A stretch of 7,483 nucleotides of DNA from an uncultured Lachnospiraceae bacterium (GCA_947175285.1 CAMWMM010000233.1:1-7483), one strand, 5' to 3'. Positions 1 through 6,158 are shown, numbered from the stretch's first letter. A program made the numbers and translations. The notes: generated from the letters alone by a model not told the origin.

Positions 1-50
1 TTTTTTTTTTTATGAATAATGGAATTGAAGATAAAAATTTTATTAATTTT
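1..50. other. AT-rich tail after the M56 gene, ending in an 11-T run
   Basis: The plus strand starts with eleven Ts, then AT-rich DNA up to the M56 stop. Transcripts of the minus-strand operon would carry As here, so this is not their U tract. It could be the U tract of a convergent plus-strand terminator whose hairpin lies off the left edge. A weak inverted repeat, AATTGAA (23-29) with TTCAATT overlapping the M56 stop, is too AT-rich to call. No gene is seen. Confidence 0.3.
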
Positions 51-2462
51 TCAATTTTCTTCATTTAAAAACTCCAAAACTCTATTATAAAGTGCAATCA
101 TCTCCTCCTGCGTTTCGGAACATGGATAAAGCGGACCGAACAATTTTTCCATATCACTGCGTTCATAAGTTATTCTTGCAAGCTCTTGTTCCTCAGGCAT
201 ATCATCTATTTTACTGATTCGGATAGTGCATTCTTCCAGATTTTCAATCGAAGCAAACAGAAGAACAAATTCCAGAAATTGTGTCTGTGGGCTTATTTGC
301 GCCATATTGTCCACTTCTAATCTGTAATAGAGCGTCATGCCATATGGCTCTGTAGCCGTTTCCAACTCTACATACTGATAGCTTAATCCTGTTGCAACAG
401 GAAGCCCGCTTGCTATTTTGGAGACTTTTACGGCATCCCCTACATAAGGAGTTCTGTTTTGCGCTAAAGTCTCAAGTACATACCTCATAGCTTCCCTGCC
501 CTGATATAGTATCACCACAGAATCTGCCAGCTCCATCAATTCTTCATTCATCCATGTCAATTCCTCTTGAAGATTTGCTTTCGCATCACTGTTATCCGCC
601 GGTATATATACATAACAGGGAGCGTCTACCGGCGTATATCTCTCTGTAGTCGTAATTATTTCATTCGGCAGATAATCCCTGCTTTCCTCTTTCGGTATCG
701 GTGCCTCAATGCTTTCTGCTCCGCTGTCATCCAATGTAAAACTCTCATAATGATGTTCCGTGATACTCTCCGTTTCCCCGTTCTCTGTCACTGTAATCTG
801 CTCGTTTGGCAAATAATCTGTTTCCATTTCCTCGTTTGGCAGATATGAATGCTCTTCCCCGACATCAGTTTCGACACCATAATTTTCCTCACTGTCATAG
901 GGCAAATATATGCTTTCTACCTCCACCTCCTCCGGCGCAGGAATCGGGACAACATCTTCGCTAGATCCCGTGCCCCCTATAGATTCATCCTGCAGGATAT
1001 AAGTAGTCTCATCAGAATTACTATCCGTTCCCAGCACACCTCCATCGGCATTGCTGTCTGTTCCCGGCACACCTTCGTCGACGTTACTGTCCGTTCCCGG
1101 TACGCCTACGCTGCCGTTGTTATTTCCCTCCGGATAGAAAAAATGATCCGTTGTTTCTATTATAGGTTCCTGCCCATAGCTGATATAAGTTCGCAGAGTC
1201 GGACTTGAGCCATATTCCCCAAACGGTACCACTTCGCGCGCATCTGCAAGCTGTCTTGCCTCTTCATAATCCATCATGCAAAAACGCCCTATCTCTCTGT
1301 CGGAATCTTTATGATAAACGATGATATCCGTGCCGTTTTCCCCGCGGCAATATGCCCTTTTTATAAACGAGTCCGGAAAAGTAACTTGAAAACTGCTTGT
1401 TGTCACCGTCAGCGCACTTTCACCTTCTAATAAATACGTTCCCTCGGGATAATTCTTCGCCTGTGTAAATGTAAATGCCGCTGCAATCCCCGCTACTGCC
1501 ACGCATAAAATCAAAACAACTGCCAGCCTGTGGGGTTTTTCAGCAATTCTTTTGACTCTTTCTTTCATGTTCTCTGCTCCGCCCGTCATTGTCGTTGCAG
1601 CACACATCATATCAGATGCCGTAGTTTTTCTGGTAACAAGAGAGACTAAGGTTTTTCCGTAAGAAATCCTCTCTTCCTCTCCGAGCATCTTAATAACCGC
1701 TTCGTCACAGGCAAGCTCGCAGTCCTGCTTCGATAAAACCGCCGCAAGCCACACAAGCGGATGAAACCAGTAAACGGTCAATAAAATACAGCGAAGCGCC
1801 GACCAAAATACATCCGCATGTTTATAGTGACAGTATTCATGCGTCAAAATATGCTTTACCTTCTCATCATCTCCTGTCACATCCTCCGGCAGATAGATAC
1901 TCTGTCTGCCCGGCAGTCCATACAGACAGGGTGACGGAAGATTTTTTGCCGTATAAACGGACAGCTTAAAATCTTCTTTTTCATATCGGATACGCTCTTT
2001 TTTCAGTTTATAAAAAAAGCGGATATTCACAGCTATCATCCATATGCCTGCTATTGCCATGCCAAAATACCAGATTATTTTGAGCCAGTCTATCCACGTC
2101 CATGTCCATGTTACATGCCCTGCCACAAATACGGCAGTCGGTCCGTCTGCACTCACTCCTCCCAAAACCGGCAGTTCATCGAATGTAAAATTGTCCTGCA
2201 CAAACTTGACCTGTGTATCTTCCATCGGCTGTATAAAATTCTGCAGTGATGTTTCCACTTTATCCGCCATATTCATAATGCTGAAATTACTTTCCGGAAG
2301 AACATGCGGAAAAACTGCGGTTATCCCAGGCATGATTAATCTGACTGCTACAATCAGCCAGAGCATATACTGCACTCCTGCACTGATTTTTCCCTTACAG
2401 AGTTGTCTAAGCAATGCAATACACACAATTAATATAGATGATGATATTATCGCTTCTCTCAT
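51..2462 (-). CDS. M56-family BlaR1-like membrane metallopeptidase (antirepressor) with long repeat-bearing sensor tail
   Basis: Probable zinc-dependent membrane antirepressor that senses an external signal and inactivates the BlaI-like repressor encoded just upstream. Hydrophobic segments lie near residues 3-20, 32-49, 125-146, 222-242 and 312-333. The catalytic domain shows the family's IYLP motif (189-192), a HEYCH zinc motif (208-212) and ELACDEAV (249-256), where E249 is the likely third ligand. After the last membrane segment comes an extracytoplasmic part of about 470 residues: a globular piece (about 337-445), an acidic low-complexity linker (about 446-610) with three 11-residue GVPGTDSN repeats and four YLP motifs, and a C-terminal domain (about 655-795; TPYVGD, EPYGMTLYY, LEECTIRI) resembling DUF4825 from memory. 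There is no penicillin-binding SxxK/KTG domain, so the ligand is unknown. The ATG shares one base with the repressor stop (TAATG), with AAAGGA 8 nt upstream, implying translational coupling. At 803 residues it is longer than typical BlaR1 (about 585). Confidence 0.92.
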   Translation of the reverse strand: MREAIISSSILIVCIALLRQLCKGKISAGVQYMLWLIVAVRLIMPGITAVFPHVLPESNFSIMNMADKVETSLQNFIQPMEDTQVKFVQDNFTFDELPVLGGVSADGPTAVFVAGHVTWTWTWIDWLKIIWYFGMAIAGIWMIAVNIRFFYKLKKERIRYEKEDFKLSVYTAKNLPSPCLYGLPGRQSIYLPEDVTGDDEKVKHILTHEYCHYKHADVFWSALRCILLTVYWFHPLVWLAAVLSKQDCELACDEAVIKMLGEEERISYGKTLVSLVTRKTTASDMMCAATTMTGGAENMKERVKRIAEKPHRLAVVLILCVAVAGIAAAFTFTQAKNYPEGTYLLEGESALTVTTSSFQVTFPDSFIKRAYCRGENGTDIIVYHKDSDREIGRFCMMDYEEARQLADAREVVPFGEYGSSPTLRTYISYGQEPIIETTDHFFYPEGNNNGSVGVPGTDSNVDEGVPGTDSNADGGVLGTDSNSDETTYILQDESIGGTGSSEDVVPIPAPEEVEVESIYLPYDSEENYGVETDVGEEHSYLPNEEMETDYLPNEQITVTENGETESITEHHYESFTLDDSGAESIEAPIPKEESRDYLPNEIITTTERYTPVDAPCYVYIPADNSDAKANLQEELTWMNEELMELADSVVILYQGREAMRYVLETLAQNRTPYVGDAVKVSKIASGLPVATGLSYQYVELETATEPYGMTLYYRLEVDNMAQISPQTQFLEFVLLFASIENLEECTIRISKIDDMPEEQELARITYERSDMEKLFGPLYPCSETQEEMIALYNRVLEFLNEEN
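660..908 (-). repeat. Degenerate YLPNE motif repeats in the sensor tail of the M56 protein
   Basis: Four YLP motifs occur in the acidic linker: IYLPYD (Y519), SYLPNEE (Y540), DYLPNEQ (Y550) and DYLPNEI (Y597). Two DNA copies are identical over 11 bases (CTCGTTTGGCA at 801-811 and 831-841 on the plus strand), 30 bases apart, which points to local duplication. The motif resembles the IYLPED stretch at residues 189-194 of the same protein, upstream of HEXXH. Whether the repeats bind anything is unknown. Confidence 0.6.
1008..1106 (-). repeat. Three 33-bp tandem repeats encoding GVPGTDSN units
   Basis: Three in-frame 33-base copies (1074-1106, 1041-1073, 1008-1040) encode the 11-residue units GVPGTDSNVDE, GVPGTDSNADG and GVLGTDSNSDE (residues 453-485 of the M56 protein). 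Because the period is a multiple of three, copy gain or loss would keep the frame. The Gly/Asp/Ser/Asn-rich units look like a flexible surface linker between the proximal globular piece and the distal domain. Confidence 0.85.
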
Positions 2463-2857
2463 TATTTTTTTCCTTTCTTCTTCTCTGCTTTTTCCGCCTG
2501 TTCCAGAATCTCATAAAGTTCCTCGATATCCTGTCTCGTCAGCGCCTTATCCTCTACCATCGCATTTACCATCATACCGATGCTTCCCCGGTAAACTTTA
2601 TTCAGAAAGCCTTTCGCCTCCCGAATGGAAACTTCGTTTCTCGAAAGAAGCGGATAAAACTGCTTTGCGCGGCCGTTTGTCTGATAAGACACAGCGCCCT
2701 TTTTCTCCATTCTGTTTAACATGGTAATAATGATGTGCTTATCCCATCCGGTCTCTTCCTGCAAAGCTGCCGTCAATTCTGTTATGGTCGCGTTTTTTCT
2801 CTCCCACAACACATTCATAATCTTCCATTCCCCATCCGATAAATTTACATTGGACAT
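2462..2857 (-). CDS. BlaI/MecI/CopY-family winged-helix transcriptional repressor
   Basis: Probable dimeric DNA-binding repressor of its own operon, inactivated when the adjacent M56 protein is triggered. From the chosen start it has 131 residues, normal for BlaI/MecI. The N-terminal winged helix is recognisable: LSDGEWKIMNVLW (6-18), TITELTAAL (24-32), a recognition-helix region KHIIITMLNRMEKKGAV (40-56), then the wing to FYPL (67-70). The C-terminal dimerisation part reads FLNKVYRGSIGMMVNAMVEDKAL followed by IEELYEIL. In an alignment from memory, A99-M100 falls where S. aureus BlaI is cleaved (N101-F102). The tail is very lysine-rich. The start at 2857 is preferred over an in-frame ATG at 2899 because the latter lies inside the -10 box; GGGAGG precedes the chosen ATG by 12 nt. 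The stop overlaps the start of the M56 gene by one base. Confidence 0.93.
   Translation of the reverse strand: MSNVNLSDGEWKIMNVLWERKNATITELTAALQEETGWDKHIIITMLNRMEKKGAVSYQTNGRAKQFYPLLSRNEVSIREAKGFLNKVYRGSIGMMVNAMVEDKALTRQDIEELYEILEQAEKAEKKKGKK
2463..2476 (-). promoter_or_regulatory. Ribosome binding site of the downstream M56 gene, inside the repressor gene
   Basis: AAAGGA (2476-2471) lies 8 nt before the ATG at 2462-2460, within the last codons of the BlaI-like gene. Together with the TAATG overlap this suggests coupled translation of repressor and antirepressor. Confidence 0.7.
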
Positions 2858-2875
2858 TATTTTATTTTTCCTCCC
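2858..2875 (-). promoter_or_regulatory. Ribosome binding site deciding the repressor start
   Basis: GGGAGG (2875-2870) precedes the ATG at 2857-2855 by 12 nt, slightly long but the only good Shine-Dalgarno here. It lies downstream of the predicted transcription start, whereas the alternative ATG at 2899 lies within the promoter, so this site fixes the coding start. Confidence 0.65.
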
Positions 2876-2879
2876 GTTA

Positions 2880-2919
2880 GGTATACTATCGTATACCAAC
2901 TATAGCACTTCAGGTATAC
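2880..2919. promoter_or_regulatory. Putative BlaI-type operator: three GTATAC elements
   Basis: A perfect inverted repeat, GGTATAC-TATC-GTATACC (2880-2897), has 7-base arms around a 4-base spacer. Its two GTATAC cores (2881-2886 and 2891-2896) are 10 bp apart, one helical turn. A third GGTATAC lies at 2913-2919, inside the -35/-10 spacer. The dyad covers the expected transcription start about 7 bases past the -10 box, so binding would block RNA polymerase. GTATAC was not noticed elsewhere in the window. Assignment to the adjacent BlaI-like protein is inferred from position and symmetry. Confidence 0.8.
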
Positions 2920-2928
2920 ATCTGTCAA
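2899..2928 (-). promoter_or_regulatory. Sigma-A-type promoter of the repressor/M56 operon
   Basis: On the minus strand a perfect -35 box TTGACA (2928-2923) is followed by an 18-nt spacer and a -10 box TATAGT (2904-2899, 5 of 6 to consensus). The expected transcription start is near 2892, inside the GTATAC dyad, giving a leader of about 35 nt. It is a strong core promoter, as expected for an operon held off by a repressor. Confidence 0.82.
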
Positions 2929-2930
2929 CC

Positions 2931-2961
2931 AAAAAAGGATGGCATTATTTTCCATCCTTTT
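2931..2961 (-). terminator. Intrinsic terminator of the upstream (decayed M56) unit
   Basis: On the minus strand AAAAGGATGG (2961-2952), a 9-nt loop (2951-2943) and CCATCCTTTT (2942-2933) form a perfect 10-bp stem, and the U tract continues to 2931 for six Ts in all. It begins within the TGA stop (2963-2961) of the M56 reading frame and ends two bases before the -35 box of the next operon, insulating the two modules. Confidence 0.88.
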
Positions 2962-4535
2962 CAATCCGGCGCCCCGGCATTCCAGACCGCAACATCTACA
3001 ATCCAGATATTCTCTTGTACCATATACATTGGAATCATGATTTCACTGCCATCTGCAAACCGGTAACGCACTGCCGCCTGAATGGTATATCTGCCCTCTA
3101 CGCGGCCTTCTCCGTCTGTTAGGTTAAGGATATATTCGGCTGCCGTCTCCGGTGTGCTATATACCGTATTATCTGCGGCGGAAGTTCCGTTTTCAATTTG
3201 ATAACTGATGGCATCTGCGAATCCGTTTTCCTCGTAATCAACAAATAGATATTTTCCTTGAATCCGATACGCTTTATCAAACTCCTCTTTAGAAGAAATG
3301 CTGTCCATATATTCTAAACTGCCGTCAGTCACCCGGTATTCTTCTCCGGATTTTTCATAATATTTTTCTTCTTTCCGGACAGTAATGTGCGGGGCGGATG
3401 TCCATGCGTAATACCATATGTCCGCTTTCTTATGTTCCCAGTCAATCACGTAGCGATAAGAGGCAACAGCTCCGTCCCTGCTGCAAAAAGCATCCGCATA
3501 ATTCTCTATCAGTTCCGTTATTTTTTCTCTGTCTTCCTCTTTGGGTAATAGTGCCTCTTCTTTTTCCGCCGGGTTAAGTATAAGTCCTCCTATTATAATA
3601 ACAAGAAATATCACCGCTGCTATAACAGATACTAGCCTGCTTGGACGATAAGACAATATGTTTTTAACTCTGCTTTTCACCTTTCCCTCACCAAATGCAA
3701 GAGGGCTGCCCCGAAACACCGTTTTCTCGGATGATAGCGACAATAAAGATAGGGAGTATTCTTTCTTACTATCCATTCCTAACTTTCTTAACACCGCCTC
3801 GTCGCATGACATTTCCATATCGTTTTACATCAAAACAAAGGCAAGCCACACAAGCGGATTAAACCAGTGAATGCAGGCCGCTCCATAAGCCACTATCTTC
3901 ACCAGATAATCTTTTCTGGCAATATGAATCTTTTCATGCGTCAGGACATATTTCTTTTCTTCCTCACTAAGATGTGCGGGCAGATATATCCGCGGTTTCA
4001 TAATGCCGAAAACAAAAGGCGTTGTAATATTCTCCGCCTCATATAGATTTTCTCCTGTCCGGACAGCCTGCCGCAGAGAGCGGCGAAGACGATACGCCGT
4101 TACGATACTGTAGCAAATCAGCACTACAATGCCGATAATCCATATTCTTGCCGCAATTATAAGCACTTTTAACAGCCGCGCCAGTCCCAGTCCCTCTACA
4201 TACACTCTGCCCGCTTCCATATTATGGATATCCGCATTATCCGTTTCCTGCATTATAAATCTGTCTTCCGTTGTATGTAATCCCGCTGTGCTTATACTTG
4301 AGACAGTCCATCTATCCATAGTTTCCTGCGAAATAATATCGCTATTCACCCGTATCAGGCTATAACTGCTGGATAATGAAAAAGGACAAAGCAGACGGAA
4401 AAATACGACACTCCAAAGCAAATAAGAAAAAATTTTCGGCTGTCTTCGTAAAAAAAATCTCAGCACAATAACCACAGCAATACAATAGCTTGCCGTAGGA
4501 CTCATATTTAATATTGTGATAAATATCCGAAACAC
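2961..4535 (-). pseudogene. BlaR1-like M56 metallopeptidase interrupted by an in-frame TAA
   Basis: Second M56 antirepressor, apparently broken. The first part (4535-3825) has the family start VFRIFITILNMSPTASY, the PKIFSYLLWSVVFFRLLCPF motif, further membrane segments, IYLPAHL and LTHEKIH (zinc motif HEKIH at 3938-3924), then HWFNPLVWLAFVLM. A TAA at 3827-3825 ends this 236-residue part. Two codons later the same frame resumes with MEMSCDEAVLRKLG (third ligand region), GKVKSRVKNILSYRPS, a last membrane segment and a roughly 200-residue extracytoplasmic domain, ending at TGA 2963-2961. TAA sits where relatives commonly carry a charged residue such as Lys; AAA to TAA is one change. There is no frameshift. 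Read through, it would be about 524 residues. The start is uncertain: GTG at 4535 with AAAGGGG 12 nt upstream, a TTG at 4589 inside the upstream remnant, or ATG at 4505. The ATG at 3818 lacks a ribosome site but could allow reinitiation. A sequencing error is possible. Confidence 0.87.
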
Positions 4536-4569
4536 TTTTAAACCATGCCCCTTTCTCAGTCTGCGTCTC

Positions 4570-4752
4570 TCATTCCTTAAAACTGTCAATCAAATCTTTG
4601 ATTTCTTCCGCCTGTTTGGATGTCAGTTTTTTCCCGCCCATAAAAGCCGTTAAGAACTTAGGAATAGAACCGCCGAAAGAATCTTCGACAAATTTCCTGC
4701 TCCGGTAACTGTTAAATTCCTCTTTGGAAATCCGCGAAGTGTCAATACATTT
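4570..4752 (-). pseudogene. C-terminal remnant of a BlaI-family repressor gene
   Basis: This stretch translates, without an internal stop, to a 60-residue tail typical of BlaI: RISKEEFNSYRSRKF, then VEDSFGGSIPKFLTAFMGGKKL and AEEIKDLIDSFKE, ending at TGA 4572-4570. It parallels residues 71-120 of the intact repressor in this window (LSRNEV...FLNKVYRGSI...IEELYEIL). The whole N-terminal winged helix (about 70 residues) and any start codon or ribosome site are missing. Its reading frame begins immediately after the TAA stop (4755-4753) of the upstream XRE-AIR synthase gene, in the same frame. The M56 reading frame follows 34 nt later, as expected for a BlaI/M56 pair. It is most likely a deletion or insertion scar with no product of its own. 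Confidence 0.82.
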
Positions 4753-5994
4753 TTAAGAAAAATAGATTTGTCCCTGAAATGCCACTTTTTTCTGTCCCTG
4801 TACGACAGTGCCTATTTCATAGCATTCATAATATTCCTTTACCTTACTTTCCACTGCTTTTTTCTGCTCACCGGAAACAACAATAATCAGTCCGACTCCA
4901 CAGTTAAATGTGGAAAGCATTTCCTCCTGCCCGATATTGCCAGTCTTTTGTATATAATCAAAAATAGGCAGTGTTTTTATCCGGCATAAATCAATTTCCG
5001 CGCACAGATTATCCGGTATAATCCGGGAAAGATTTCCCTCAATACCGCCTCCCGTAATATGCGCCATGCCGTGAACCTTATCCGCTATCTGCTTAATTGC
5101 TTTATAATAAGGCGTATGCACTTTCATAACCTGCTCGATAAAAGTTTCCCCCGCCACTTTCTCTAACTTTATCTGCGGCATCTTATCCATCAACATTCTG
5201 ACAAGGGAATACCCATTCGTATGCAGTCCGTTAGATGCAACTGCCAAAATGGCGTCACCCTCTTTGATTGCAGAGCCGTCCACAATTTTTCCTTTTGATA
5301 TGATGCCCGCAATACTTGAAGTCAGAATATAAACGCCTTTTTCCACTACCTGTGGCTGAATGGATGTCTCGCCGCCCACCAATGTACATTCATTTTCCCT
5401 GCATGCCTCGGAAATTCCCTTGACAAAAGATTTTATCGTTTCTTTTTCTGCATTACCGCAGACAATCGTATCTAACACCGCTAACGGCTTTGCTCCCATC
5501 ACCGCAATGTCATTCACAAGATGATTCACCATATCATGACAGATAGATTCGCAGTACCCGTACTCCATGGCAAGTTTCTGTTTAGAGCCCGGTTCTTCCG
5601 CTTTCAGTACCAGTACAGGATTGGCTATATCGGGAAAGTCTATATTATATAAAGAAGCAAACTGTCCAAATCCGTTCAGGACACGCTTATCTTCCGCCTC
5701 TAAATATACTGCCATCTCTTTTTTCATGGCATCCGTATAAGAGATATCCACGCCTGCCTTCCGATAGGAGAAATTTTCATTGCTTTTTTCCTGTCCGGAA
5801 AGGATTTCATCAACCGTAACATGCAAAAGCGCTGCTAATTCTACCAACATCTCCACATTTGGCAGCGCTCCGTTTTCCCATTTTGATACCGCCTGAAAAG
5901 ACACCTGAAGACTCTCCGCTACCTCAGCCTGTGTCATTCCGAGTTCTTTTCTTTTATTTGCAATAAAGTCTGCGATTTTCCTGTTATCCAGCAT
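4753..5994 (-). CDS. XRE helix-turn-helix / AIR synthase (PurM)-like fusion protein
   Basis: Probable cytoplasmic regulator of 413 residues. Residues 6-66 form a Cro/CI-type helix-turn-helix (IADFIANKRKELGMTQAEVAESLQ, then VSFQAVSKWENGALPNVEML). Residues 76-405 match PurM, the enzyme that closes the AIR ring in purine synthesis: YRKAGVDI (77-84), LVNDIAVMGAKP (159-170), TLVGGETS (204-211), SNGLHTNGYSLVR (254-266), AHITGGGIEGNL (311-322), FNCGVGLI (363-370). The PurM part is near full length. Several conserved stretches differ from E. coli PurM: TDGVGTK reads AEEPGSK (132-138), YKDAGVDI reads YRKAGVDI, and GGETAEMPGMY reads GGETSIQPQVV. No other purine genes are nearby. I infer a regulator or altered-substrate enzyme rather than the housekeeping PurM. 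The ATG at 5994 has AAAGGA 7 nt upstream; longer in-frame starts lack a ribosome site and run through the inverted repeats. Confidence 0.88.
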   Translation of the reverse strand: MLDNRKIADFIANKRKELGMTQAEVAESLQVSFQAVSKWENGALPNVEMLVELAALLHVTVDEILSGQEKSNENFSYRKAGVDISYTDAMKKEMAVYLEAEDKRVLNGFGQFASLYNIDFPDIANPVLVLKAEEPGSKQKLAMEYGYCESICHDMVNHLVNDIAVMGAKPLAVLDTIVCGNAEKETIKSFVKGISEACRENECTLVGGETSIQPQVVEKGVYILTSSIAGIISKGKIVDGSAIKEGDAILAVASNGLHTNGYSLVRMLMDKMPQIKLEKVAGETFIEQVMKVHTPYYKAIKQIADKVHGMAHITGGGIEGNLSRIIPDNLCAEIDLCRIKTLPIFDYIQKTGNIGQEEMLSTFNCGVGLIIVVSGEQKKAVESKVKEYYECYEIGTVVQGQKKVAFQGQIYFS

Positions 5995-6007
5995 AACACG
6001 TTCCTTT
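5995..6007 (-). promoter_or_regulatory. Ribosome binding site of the XRE-AIR synthase gene
   Basis: AAAGGA (6007-6002) with a 7-nt spacer before the ATG at 5994-5992. It fixes the start at the MLDNRKIADF end of the helix-turn-helix domain and excludes the 34-codon upstream extension beginning with TTG at 6096. Confidence 0.8.
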
Positions 6008-6021
6008 CTATGATATATTCC

Positions 6022-6128
6022 GAGTTTGCGAAGCAAATCTCGCAAGCGAACTTGTTCGCTTTGTGTAAGCGTATCATTTATTGTACTTTGCCGCAATAAC
6101 CGGATATTTGAAATTTATGCGCAAACTC
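6022..6128 (-). promoter_or_regulatory. Inverted repeats upstream of the XRE-AIR synthase gene (operator or leader structure)
   Basis: This occupies most of the 164-base gap before the XRE gene. A perfect dyad AAGCGAAC-TT-GTTCGCTT lies at 6044-6061 (8-base arms). A second, GAGTTTGC-GAA-GCAAATCTC, lies at 6022-6041 (one bulged base). In addition GAGTTTGCG (6022-6030) has a perfect 9-base inverted partner CGCAAACTC at 6120-6128, so this arm can pair locally or at long range but not both. None is followed by a U tract in the transcript direction, so these are not plain terminators. Possible roles are operators for the XRE domain or an alternative-fold leader. No convincing promoter was found, so the transcript start is unknown. 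Confidence 0.5.
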
Positions 6129-6158
6129 TACTCTGCGTTGAATCATGAAATCTTTTTC

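Noticed and set aside
23..57. AT-only inverted repeat as terminator of the M56 operon
   Set aside because: Arms have no stable GC stem, and the transcript would run into As rather than Us.
51..2462. Naming the M56 gene blaR1 or mecR1, a beta-lactam sensor
   Set aside because: The peptidase domain fits, but no penicillin-binding sensor domain and no beta-lactamase gene is present.
2044..2727. Plus-strand 227-codon open frame, and the plus-strand frames at 567-1208
   Set aside because: Antisense to well-supported M56 and BlaI coding sequence, with no recognisable domain or ribosome site; shadows of the real genes.
2858..2899. Longer repressor form starting at ATG 2899
   Set aside because: That ATG overlaps the -10 box and lies upstream of the predicted transcription start; BlaI proteins normally begin near the chosen ATG.
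3825..3827. TAA as a recoding site (selenocysteine or pyrrolysine)
   Set aside because: Those use TGA and TAG; no recoding element was seen, and a simple AAA to TAA change explains it.
5998..6020. Promoter TTGCTT-15-TATCAT just before the XRE gene
   Set aside because: The -35 match is poor and the spacing short; the start would fall on the ribosome site. Not supportable.
5995..6096. 34-codon N-terminal extension of the XRE-AIR synthase gene starting with TTG at 6096
   Set aside because: No ribosome site before it, it reads through the inverted repeats, and the helix-turn-helix starts normally at the ATG 5994 with a good AAAGGA.
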